Source of the DNA: Microbacterium bovistercoris | Lineage (GTDB): Bacteria; Actinomycetota; Actinomycetes; Actinomycetales; Microbacteriaceae | DNA length: 64,000 nucleotides | Assembly: GCF_003387575.1 (NCBI RefSeq) | Contig: NZ_QUAB01000047.1 | Location: forward strand, 124,001-188,000 | Reading direction: 5' to 3' | Shown: one piece after another, positions 57,524-64,000 of the stretch | Layout: the number at the start of each line of letters is the position of its first letter | Position numbering within the stretch: position 1 is the first letter of the stretch | Program-made: the position numbers and the translations under genes | The notes under the pieces: model-generated | Seen by the model: the letters and a program-made list of their open reading frames with translations, nothing else | Databases searched by the model: none | What the model was told of the DNA's origin: nothing

Positions 57524-58462
57524 TTATTCGTCGGGTGTGGAGAGCGTCTCGATCTCCGGCGCCGGCCTCCGGCGCACCGCACCGGTGACCTTCCGGCCGG
57601 CCCAGCCCACGCCGCGCACCGCGGTGCCCGCCGCGCTTGCCGCGGCCGCTCCCACGAAGCGCGCGCCGTGCAGCATCCGCAGTTCGAGTCGCTGCGCGCC
57701 GGGCACCGGTTCGAGTTCTGCCGGCAGATCGACCGGCGCCTGCCCGAAGGCCTTCCGCGATGCCGTCAGCACGCGCCGGCCGAGGACATGGTTGCCGGCG
57801 CCGCCGATCGCGGCGCCGATGCCGAACGGCAGCGCCTTGCCCAGGAACGACGCACTGCCGTTCACGGCGAACTGCTTGAGGAACATGCTCTTCAGACGAT
57901 CGACGAGCGGCCCGACCGCCGCCCGCGGCAGCGACTTCGTCACCAGTTCGCCCCAGTAGGCCGAGCGTGTGCCGCCGCGGCCCGCCGCCTGCCTCGCCAA
58001 CTGCGAGACCAGGTCGACGCCCTCCTTGCCGAGCATGAGCGTCATCACCAGCGCACGCGCCCGGTCGGGGTTCTCGATCGGGATGCCGTGCACCTCGGCG
58101 ACCGACTGAGCGAACAGCGCGGTCGACTCCACGAAGCCCAGGGTCTCGACGCCCGAGAGCGTGAGCGTCACGCCGGTGCCGATGCCGGGAACCACGGCCG
58201 TCGCGCCGACGGCCGCGCCCCCGGCCGTCACGGCGGCGAGGTAGCGCAGCTCGAGGATGCGCACGATCTCGGCAGGCGTCGCGTTCGGGCTGCGCAGGCG
58301 GATGCTGCGGATGTGGGCGACCACCAGCGGACGCTGCACCGCGAGCACCCTGTCGACGCCGCGGATCACGAACGGATGCTCGTCAGAGCCCACCGGCGGC
58401 AGGCCGGTGTCCCAGGCGGAGTCCGCGGGGAGCGAATGGATCTTGTGCACCTTGTCGCGCAT
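57524..58462 (-). CDS. EcsC-family protein
   Basis: A 312-residue protein with weakly hydrophobic central segments (AAVTAGGAAVGATAVVPGIGTG and AVNGSASFLGKALPFGIGAAIGGAGNHVLG). These resemble the EcsC family, named after the third gene of the Bacillus ecs operon. The function is unknown; it may bind the membrane. No ABC genes are attached here. TAGGAT ends 6 bases before the ATG at 58462, and no ribosome-binding site is visible. Confidence 0.75.
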   Translation of the reverse strand: MRDKVHKIHSLPADSAWDTGLPPVGSDEHPFVIRGVDRVLAVQRPLVVAHIRSIRLRSPNATPAEIVRILELRYLAAVTAGGAAVGATAVVPGIGTGVTLTLSGVETLGFVESTALFAQSVAEVHGIPIENPDRARALVMTLMLGKEGVDLVSQLARQAAGRGGTRSAYWGELVTKSLPRAAVGPLVDRLKSMFLKQFAVNGSASFLGKALPFGIGAAIGGAGNHVLGRRVLTASRKAFGQAPVDLPAELEPVPGAQRLELRMLHGARFVGAAAASAAGTAVRGVGWAGRKVTGAVRRRPAPEIETLSTPDE

Positions 58463-58468
58463 GCGCCG

Positions 58469-58474
58469 ATCCTA
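58469..58474 (-). promoter_or_regulatory. -10-like TAGGAT before the EcsC-family gene
   Basis: TAGGAT ends 6 bases before the ATG at 58462. Confidence 0.45.
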
Positions 58475-58497
58475 TGGAGTCCCGCCGCGAGAAAGCC

Positions 58498-58529
58498 GAA
58501 AGCCCGGCTCCGCAGGGAGCCGGGCTTTC
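58498..58529 (-). terminator. Intrinsic terminator after the nucleotidyltransferase gene
   Basis: A perfect 14-bp stem GAAAGCCCGGCTCC (58498-58511) / GGAGCCGGGCTTTC (58516-58529) with a 4-base loop. On the minus strand it is followed by GGCTTTCTC, the nearest thing to a T-rich tail among hairpins here. Confidence 0.8.
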
Positions 58530-58542
58530 GAAGGATGCGGAG

Positions 58543-59235
58543 TCAGACGAACAGGTTCGCCCGCTCGAGGTCCTCGGCGAAGTCGATCTCGACCGCGTAG
58601 AGGTCGGACACGTCCATCGGCTCGACGAGCACGCCGTCCTCGGCGATCGCCAGTTCGAGGCCGCGCTCGAAGTAGTCCTGGTCATCGACCCGCTGCAGCT
58701 GGCGCATGAACGCCTTCTTGTGCGCGGAGGAGATGTAATTGATGCCGACCGCTTCGCCGAGACCGCCCTTGACGGTCTTGGACAGCTCGTTGATGAAGCC
58801 CTCGGAGGTGACGGTGTACTTCACCTCTTCATCGCTGACCTTGGAGGTGTTGACGGTGACGAACGACTGGTCGCGTTCGATGAGCTCGATCGCACGGCCG
58901 AGGATGCGCGGGTCGAAGACGACGTCGCCGTTCATCCAGAGCACGCCGCCGCGCCCGGTGACGCTGAGCGCGCGCAGCAGGCTCTTCGACGTGTTGGTGA
59001 CGTCGTAGCGCTCGTTGTGCACGTAGTTCACATCGGGGAAGGACTCGATGATCGTCTCGGCGCGGTAGCCCACGACGGTGGTGATCCTGGCGTCGCCACC
59101 GAAGGCGGCACGGATGTTCTCGTGCTGCTGCTGCATGATGGTGCGGCCGTCGTGCAGCTCGGTGAGCGGCTTGGGGAGGGCGCGCCCGAGGCGAGAGCCC
59201 ATGCCTGCGGCCAGGATGACGGTCTGAAGAGTCAC
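58543..59235 (-). CDS. LicC-like nucleotidyltransferase
   Basis: A 230-residue cytosolic enzyme that would join a nucleotide to a phosphorylated sugar or alcohol. The signature LAAGMGSRLGRALPKPLTEL lies at residues 8-27, followed by the Asp-containing WMNGDVVFD and a C-terminal IDFAEDLERAN. The short length and the pattern resemble LicC-type phosphocholine cytidylyltransferases more than large sugar nucleotidyltransferases. AGGAG lies 7 bases before the GTG at 59235, and GATACT upstream is a possible -10. The product is unknown. Confidence 0.78.
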   Translation of the reverse strand: MTLQTVILAAGMGSRLGRALPKPLTELHDGRTIMQQQHENIRAAFGGDARITTVVGYRAETIIESFPDVNYVHNERYDVTNTSKSLLRALSVTGRGGVLWMNGDVVFDPRILGRAIELIERDQSFVTVNTSKVSDEEVKYTVTSEGFINELSKTVKGGLGEAVGINYISSAHKKAFMRQLQRVDDQDYFERGLELAIAEDGVLVEPMDVSDLYAVEIDFAEDLERANLFV

Positions 59236-59458
59236 GAATGCTCCTAAAAAGTATCTGTGTTCACTGTCGATTCATCGACGAGACACCTCTTCGTGCCGGT
59301 CACATGCTACCGAAGCGCCCTGGGAGAGCCCCCGGCCGGGACTCGGCGTTGCCGTTTCGTGATCGAGTACACACCGGACACTCAGGATCCGTCTTAGGGC
59401 GAAATACCGCAGTTCGCAGACCCAGGAAAGCCCGAGGTCGGTTGATAGCGTAATAGAT

Positions 59459-61432
59459 GTGACTGCTTCTTCCCCCTCTCCCGGAGATGACCCTGTGAAG
59501 GCCCCAGCTGCGTCGGAGGATGCCCCCGCGGCAGCGAAGAAGACCGGAACGGCGAAGAAGACGACCACGACGAGGAAGCCCGCGCCGACGAAGAGGGCGG
59601 CGTCGGCGGACACGGCGGCGGAGAAGAAGGATGCCGCGAAGCAGGCTGCCGCGAAGACTGCGGCTGTGAAGAGCGCGGCGCGCTCGACGGCTGCTGCGAA
59701 GACCGCCGCGGCGAAGAGGACCGGGGCGACAGCCGCTGCCAAGACGGCTGCTGCGAAGACTGCGGCGGCGCGCACCACAGCGGCGAAGTCGGCGGCGAAG
59801 GCCACCGCGGCGACGGCCGCGGCGAAGAAGACGGCGGCGGCCAAGACGGCCGCTGCAGCCAGGGAAGAGGAAGCTGCCGCGACCGGCGCGAAGAAGCCGG
59901 GGGCGCGGAAGACCGCGGCGACGGCTGCGGCCAAGAAGCCCGCGACGGCGAAGACGACGACGGCCAAGAAGACGACGACGGCGGCGAAGTCGACGACAGC
60001 GGCGAAGGCGGCGGCGAAGACGACGACCAAGACGTCGGCGGCCAAGAAGGCGACAACGACCAAGAAGGCGACAACGACGGCGGCAGCCGAGAAGACGACG
60101 ACAGCGGCGAAGGCTGCGGCGGCGAAGTCGGCGATCACGGCGAAGGCTGCAGCGGAGACATCCGCAGCAGGGAGTACTGCCGCCGAGCCGGTGGCGGCTG
60201 AGATGACGGAGGCCAACGACGCTGCGGCGGCTAAGGCTGCTGAGGCGACCACGATCACTGCCGAACCGGCAGCAGCGGCATCCGACGAGACTTCGAGAGA
60301 AGTATCCGCGGAGACCGCAGGGGAGCCCGCGACGACGACACGCCCCGCAGCGAAGATCGCGGCAGTAGCCGCGGCGGCCGGTGTGGTGGAGACTGTGGCT
60401 GCAGATGCCGCGACCACGGGTGCTGGGGAACCCGTCGTGAAGGAGGTCGTCGTGACCGAGGAGACTCCGCAGACCGAGGCGCCGCCGCGGGACGACACCG
60501 TCGTCGTCCCCGCAGAGGCGGTCGCCGTCACGGCGGTGCCCGAGCCGGAACCTGCGCCCGTCGCATCCGGGCCCGAAACGGAGCCTCAGCCCGAGCCGGA
60601 GCAGGACCCCGCGCCGACGCGGGCGACGACGGCGCAGCCGAAGACCGACGCGGCACCGCTCGACGAGAACGCCGTTCCTGCCGTGATGATCCGCGGCCTG
60701 GTCAAGCATTTCGGTGACACCCGGGCGGTGGACGGCATCGATCTGACCGTTCCCGCGGGTACCTTCTACGGCATCGTCGGTCCGAACGGGGCGGGCAAGA
60801 CGACCACGCTGTCGATGGTCGCCGGCCTCCTGCGGCCCGACGAAGGCAGCATCATCATCGGCGGTGTGGATCAGAAGGCGGATCCGGTCGCCGCGAAGCG
60901 CGCACTCGGCGTGCTGCCCGACCGGCTGCGCACCTTCGACCGGCTGACCGGCCGGCAGCTGCTCTACTACTACGGTCTGCTGCGCGGGCTCGACTCAGGC
61001 GTCATCGAGAAGCGTGCAGCCGACCTCGCCAGGGCCTTCGATCTGACCGAGGCGCTGAGCCGTGTGGTCTCCGACTACTCGGCGGGTATGACGAAGAAGG
61101 TCATGCTCGCCGGCGCGATGATCCACTCGCCGCGCGTGCTGGTGCTGGACGAGCCGTTCGAGTCCGTGGACCCGGTCTCGTCGGGCGTCATCCTGGACAT
61201 CCTGCGTGCCTACGTCGAACACGGCGGCACCGTGATCCTCTCCAGCCACGGTATGGACCTCGTGGAGCGCGTCTGCTCGCGTGTCGCCATCATCGTCGGC
61301 GGGGAGGTGCTCGCCGAGGGCACGATCGACGAGGTGCGGGCCGGACAGTCGCTGGAGGCGCGCTTCGTCGAGCTCTCCGGTGGGAACGCCGAGGTGGAGG
61401 GGCTCGAGTGGTTGCACACGTTCTCCGCCTGA
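59459..61432 (+). CDS. ABC transporter ATPase with long Ala/Lys/Thr-rich histone-like N-terminus
   Basis: A 657-residue fusion. Residues ~15-250 are low complexity, built of repeated AAAKTAAAK and KKTTTAAK-type units like histone H1 tails. Residues ~250-405 are acidic and Pro/Ala/Glu-rich. From about 410 a normal ABC domain begins (IRGLVKHFGDTRAVDGIDL), with Walker A GPNGAGKTT (441-449), signature DYSAGMTKKV and Walker B VLDEPFE. The next gene encodes the permease. The start is a GTG after TAATAG. A start near residue 410 would give a normal-size ATPase, but I see no ribosome-binding site there. Confidence 0.8.
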   Translation: MTASSPSPGDDPVKAPAASEDAPAAAKKTGTAKKTTTTRKPAPTKRAASADTAAEKKDAAKQAAAKTAAVKSAARSTAAAKTAAAKRTGATAAAKTAAAKTAAARTTAAKSAAKATAATAAAKKTAAAKTAAAAREEEAAATGAKKPGARKTAATAAAKKPATAKTTTAKKTTTAAKSTTAAKAAAKTTTKTSAAKKATTTKKATTTAAAEKTTTAAKAAAAKSAITAKAAAETSAAGSTAAEPVAAEMTEANDAAAAKAAEATTITAEPAAAASDETSREVSAETAGEPATTTRPAAKIAAVAAAAGVVETVAADAATTGAGEPVVKEVVVTEETPQTEAPPRDDTVVVPAEAVAVTAVPEPEPAPVASGPETEPQPEPEQDPAPTRATTAQPKTDAAPLDENAVPAVMIRGLVKHFGDTRAVDGIDLTVPAGTFYGIVGPNGAGKTTTLSMVAGLLRPDEGSIIIGGVDQKADPVAAKRALGVLPDRLRTFDRLTGRQLLYYYGLLRGLDSGVIEKRAADLARAFDLTEALSRVVSDYSAGMTKKVMLAGAMIHSPRVLVLDEPFESVDPVSSGVILDILRAYVEHGGTVILSSHGMDLVERVCSRVAIIVGGEVLAEGTIDEVRAGQSLEARFVELSGGNAEVEGLEWLHTFSA

Positions 61433-62973
61433 GGCTCGCGCTCCTGGCAGGATCTCTGCGCACCGGTCATCCGGTGCGCACGGTCGCCGGGCTCCTGGCG
61501 GTCGCAGCGCTGACCGTCGCGACCTGCGTCGCGGTGCTCAGCCTGAGCGACGGCACGCTGCAGACCGCACGCTCGGTGATCGTCCTGGGCGGCGCAGCGG
61601 TGTTCCTCGCGTTCCTGCTGGGGCCGGTGCTGGTCGGCACCAGCGACCAGCTCGACCCGCGCAAGTTCGCCGTCTTCGGCGTCGACGAGCGGCGGATGCC
61701 GTGGATGCTGGCGCTGGCGTCGGTGATCAGCATCCCGAGCGCCGCGCTGATCGCCGTCGGCGTGTGCGTGATGATCGTCGGGATCGGGTTCGGCGCGCCC
61801 TGGCCTGTCGCGGTGCTCTCCACTCTGCTGGGTGTCGCCGTGGCGATCGTCGCCGCACGGATCGGGATGGCAGTGAGCGCACTGCTCCTGCCGGAGCGGC
61901 GCTCGCGGGAGCTGACCGCCCTGTTCGCGCTCGCGCTGATCGTCATCGCGTTCCCGGTCGCGGTGTTCTTCGCCTCGATGGCGTGGGACGGTGCGGTGCC
62001 CCAGGCCGTCGCGACAGCCACCTCCATCATCGGCGTGACCCCTCTGGGAGCAGCGCAGGGCTTCCTGTTCTCGGTTGCGGACGGTGACATCGCGGCCGCG
62101 TGGCTGAGCGCGATCGTCGGAGTGCTCACGGCGGCCGGAGCCGCCGTGCTGTGGGAATGGCTCGTGCGCCGGCTGCTGACGACGGTGGAGCGGCCGGTCG
62201 CCGCGCGCGAGCGCTCCGGCCTCGGTTGGTTCGCCGTGCTGCCGTCGAACGCCTTCGGCGCTGTCGCGGCGCGCAGCCTGGTGTACTGGTTGCGCGACCG
62301 CCGGTACATCGTGAACGTCATCGTGGTTCCGATCGCCGGCATCCTCACCGTGCTGCCGCTGGTCGTCGCCGGTGTGCCCGTCGCGATCGCCGCACTGATC
62401 CCGGCGCCGCTGATCGCCCTGTTCCTCGGCTGGTTGCCGCACAACGACGTCGCGTACGACTCGACCGCGATCTGGGTGCACATCGCCAGCGGGATGAAGG
62501 GCGTCGCCGACAGGCTCGGGCGCCTGGTCCCCATGGTGCTGCTCGCGCTGCCGCTGCTCGCCGTCGCCGTGTCCATCACGCTTGCCGTCGTGGGCGACTG
62601 GTCGCTGCTGATGCCGTTCACCGGGGTCGTGGCGTGCCTGTTCCTCAGCGCGCTGGGGATGTCGAGCCTCTCGTCGGTCATCGCGCCGTATGCGGTGTCG
62701 CGTCCTGGCGACAGCCCCTTCCAGCAGCCGCAGCGCTCCGCGTCGTACGGATCGTACGGCGCGGCCCTCTCGCTGCTCGCGGCGCTCGTGCTCACGATCC
62801 CCGCCGGCTGGCTTTTCGTCCTCACACTGCTCGAGGGCGACAGACACGGGCCGGCGACGTTCTGGACCGGCATCATCGTCGGCGTGCTCGCGCTCGCCGC
62901 CGGAGTCTCTCTGGGCGGGCGGATCTTCGAGCACAGCGGCGAGCGCCTGATGGAGTTCGCCGAGACCACCTGA
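61408..62973 (+). CDS. ABC exporter membrane subunit
   Basis: A 521-residue integral membrane protein with about twelve hydrophobic helices (for example TVAGLLAVAALTVATCVAVL, AVLSTLLGVAVAIVAARIGM). No ATPase or binding-protein domain is present. It is the only membrane gene beside the ATPase at 59459, whose end it overlaps by 25 bases, so the two likely form one exporter. The substrate is unknown. The GTG at 61408 is the earliest start, and a later one is possible. Confidence 0.8.
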   Translation: MVAHVLRLRLALLAGSLRTGHPVRTVAGLLAVAALTVATCVAVLSLSDGTLQTARSVIVLGGAAVFLAFLLGPVLVGTSDQLDPRKFAVFGVDERRMPWMLALASVISIPSAALIAVGVCVMIVGIGFGAPWPVAVLSTLLGVAVAIVAARIGMAVSALLLPERRSRELTALFALALIVIAFPVAVFFASMAWDGAVPQAVATATSIIGVTPLGAAQGFLFSVADGDIAAAWLSAIVGVLTAAGAAVLWEWLVRRLLTTVERPVAARERSGLGWFAVLPSNAFGAVAARSLVYWLRDRRYIVNVIVVPIAGILTVLPLVVAGVPVAIAALIPAPLIALFLGWLPHNDVAYDSTAIWVHIASGMKGVADRLGRLVPMVLLALPLLAVAVSITLAVVGDWSLLMPFTGVVACLFLSALGMSSLSSVIAPYAVSRPGDSPFQQPQRSASYGSYGAALSLLAALVLTIPAGWLFVLTLLEGDRHGPATFWTGIIVGVLALAAGVSLGGRIFEHSGERLMEFAETT

Positions 62974-63009
62974 TCGGCGCGAGGGCACCCCGGTGCCGTC
63001 GACGACGAT

Positions 63010-63015
63010 TAGACT
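63010..63015 (+). promoter_or_regulatory. -10-like TAGACT before the DUF3039 gene
   Basis: TAGACT ends 7 bases before the ATG at 63023 and there is no ribosome-binding site. Confidence 0.45.
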
Positions 63016-63022
63016 CACCGTC

Positions 63023-63289
63023 ATGAGTACTCCGCTGGACAGCCCCGATCAGGGCGGCGCGGCAACGCTTGATCGCGAACTCGAGGAACTCCTCAAGGAA
63101 GAGCACTTCGAGCCGGGCGACCATGAGCGCTTCTCGCACTACGTGAAGAAGGAGAAGATCCTCGAGTCCGCGATCACCGGCAAGCCGGTGCGGGCGCTGT
63201 GCGGCAAGAAGTGGACTCCGGGCCGCGACCCCGAGAAGTTCCCGATCTGCCCCACGTGCAAGGAGATCTACGAGTCGATGGTGGGCTGA
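63023..63289 (+). CDS. DUF3039 family protein
   Basis: An 88-residue actinobacterial protein of unknown function. An acidic helix (LDRELEELLKEEHF) leads to the conserved FSHYVKKEKILESAITGKPV. A small zinc-ribbon-like segment with ALCGKKW and ICPTCKEIYE follows, so three Cys could bind a metal. The start at 63023 is leaderless in appearance. It is convergent with the nicotinate phosphoribosyltransferase gene, 11 bp between stops. Confidence 0.85.
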   Translation: MSTPLDSPDQGGAATLDRELEELLKEEHFEPGDHERFSHYVKKEKILESAITGKPVRALCGKKWTPGRDPEKFPICPTCKEIYESMVG

Positions 63290-63300
63290 GCCCGCTCGGT

Positions 63301-64000
63301 TCAGACGGCGTCGACCCACAGCGTCGGGATCGCCGGATCCGACTTGCTGAGCGCGAGTGCGCGGATGGGAAGCTCCTCGCGCACACGCAGGTGGTGAGCG
63401 CGAGCCGATGCCGTGCCCTCAGCGCCTTCGAAGGACGTGTCGATCTCGCCGGCCTCGACGAGCACGACCTGCAGCGGCCGCGCGTCCGGGTGCTCCGACG
63501 GCACATCGACCTCATCGAAGCCGGCCGACACCGCGATCGTCTCCGCGCTGGCGGTGCCGTGCTCGAGCGAGCGGAACGCCGCTTTCCTGCCGCCCTTGGA
63601 CGCCTTGTCGGCTGACGCCTTCGCGACCGGGACCCAGGCGCCCGCGGCATCCTGTCGGGCGACGAGCTTGTAGACCATGCTCGCGGTGGGGTAGCCGGAT
63701 CCGGTGACGACCGAAGTGCCGACGCCGTAGGCGTCGACGGGCGAGGCCGCGAGAGCGGCGATCGCGTACTCGTCCAGATCGCTGGTGACCGTGATCCGTG
63801 TGCCGGTCGCCCCGAGCTCGTCGAGCTGGGCACGCACCTCCGCTGCCACGATCGGCAGGTCGCCGGAGTCGATGCGCACGCCGCCCAGCGATGTGCCGGC
63901 GACGCGGATGGCGAGCTCGACGCCCGCGCGGATGTCGTAGGTGTCCACGAGCAGCGTCGTGGCGGTGCCGAGCGCCTCGATCTGCGACCGGAAGGCCGAC
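63301..64000 (-). CDS. pncB: Nicotinate phosphoribosyltransferase, C-terminal part
   Basis: Partial gene: the frame stays open to the right edge, so the N-terminus lies outside. It converts nicotinate and PRPP to nicotinate mononucleotide in NAD salvage. The visible ~232 residues show LLVDTYDIRAGVELAI, the substrate strand GVRIDSGDL, TSDLDEYAIAAL and GVGTSVVTGSGYPTASMVYKLV, all typical for the family. It uses the PRPP made by Prs (9901). Confidence 0.9.
   Translation of the reverse strand, partial: SAFRSQIEALGTATTLLVDTYDIRAGVELAIRVAGTSLGGVRIDSGDLPIVAAEVRAQLDELGATGTRITVTSDLDEYAIAALAASPVDAYGVGTSVVTGSGYPTASMVYKLVARQDAAGAWVPVAKASADKASKGGRKAAFRSLEHGTASAETIAVSAGFDEVDVPSEHPDARPLQVVLVEAGEIDTSFEGAEGTASARAHHLRVREELPIRALALSKSDPAIPTLWVDAV

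Noticed and set aside
59459..60685. Separate histone H1-like gene
   Set aside because: The tail continues without a stop into the ABC domain and no ribosome-binding site or promoter is seen near 60680, so I treat it as one protein.
59300..60709. Open frame opposite the Ala/Lys/Thr-rich tail
   Set aside because: The translation is a Leu/Arg/Gly or Ala/Val repeat that mirrors the low-complexity codons of the plus strand, without a start signal.
1..64000. CRISPR arrays, prophage genes, transposases, rRNA
   Set aside because: No regularly spaced direct repeats, phage structural genes, transposase motifs or rRNA sequence were seen on either strand.

Overview
The window looks like chromosomal DNA of a high-GC actinobacterium, most likely from Microbacteriaceae and close to Microbacterium. 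I base this on strongly G/C-biased third codon positions, a MarP-type CvpA/serine protease, a short acyl-CoA carboxylase epsilon subunit beside accD5, a trimeric-type PNP, a DUF3039 protein, frequent start codons placed right behind a -10-like hexamer, and copies of a short repeat around TTCGACAGGCTCAGGGACC that is common in this group. I see no insertion sequence, prophage, CRISPR array or rRNA. The only RNA gene I can support is one tRNA-Gln. The genus is an inference from pattern, not from a database search.

Layout. 1-2326: the end of a methionine ABC importer (metQ partial, metN, metI). 2374-8323: marP, a pseudouridine synthase, an NmrA-like reductase, a GlxA/AraC regulator divergent from a quinone-oxidoreductase-like enzyme, a MarR regulator and a GNAT acetyltransferase. 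8387-10935: tRNA-Gln butted against glmU, then prs. 10998-13852: a membrane redox module (FMN-binding lipoprotein, ApbE flavin transferase, RnfD/NqrB-like membrane domain fused to a ferredoxin-reductase domain) facing a two-component system (13926-16167). 16296-22589: gnd, a 41-residue membrane protein, rplY, pth, two membrane proteins, trpS and xth. 22599-27398: a YihY/BrkB protein and sdhCDAB, with a DtxR-like box and a 16-bp palindrome upstream, shared with the divergent manC. 28813-37854: a nucleoside uptake and salvage cluster (BMP lipoprotein, ATPase, two permeases, cdd, deoA, add, PfkB kinase). 37873-41815: an alpha/beta hydrolase and a tightly overlapping monooxygenase/symporter/reductase operon. 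41918-45137: a TSUP exporter, a hexose-phosphate-mutase family enzyme and PNP. 45222-55563: lpdA, accA3, maf, an RNA methyltransferase, a response regulator/kinase/degenerate-kinase trio, accE and accD5. 55656-64000: a sugar porter, EcsC, a LicC-like nucleotidyltransferase, an ABC exporter whose ATPase carries a 400-residue histone-H1-like tail, a DUF3039 protein and the end of a nicotinate phosphoribosyltransferase.

How the genes work together. The nucleoside cluster imports nucleosides, deaminates cytidine and adenosine, and phosphorolyses pyrimidine deoxynucleosides. PNP and the adjacent mutase at 42640-45137 would complete the route from purine nucleosides to ribose-5-phosphate. sdhCDAB feeds electrons to the quinone pool, and the ApbE module probably moves electrons across the membrane to a covalently flavinylated lipoprotein. 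accA3, accE and accD5 form an acyl-CoA carboxylase. Gene order from trpS through sdh, cdd-deoA-add, the mutase, PNP, lpdA, accA3, maf, accE and accD5 parallels the Mycobacterium tuberculosis Rv3280-Rv3336c interval. glmU-prs-rplY-pth parallels Rv1014c-Rv1018c. Against that backdrop the redox/two-component/gnd block and the RNA-methyltransferase/kinase block stand out as insertions.
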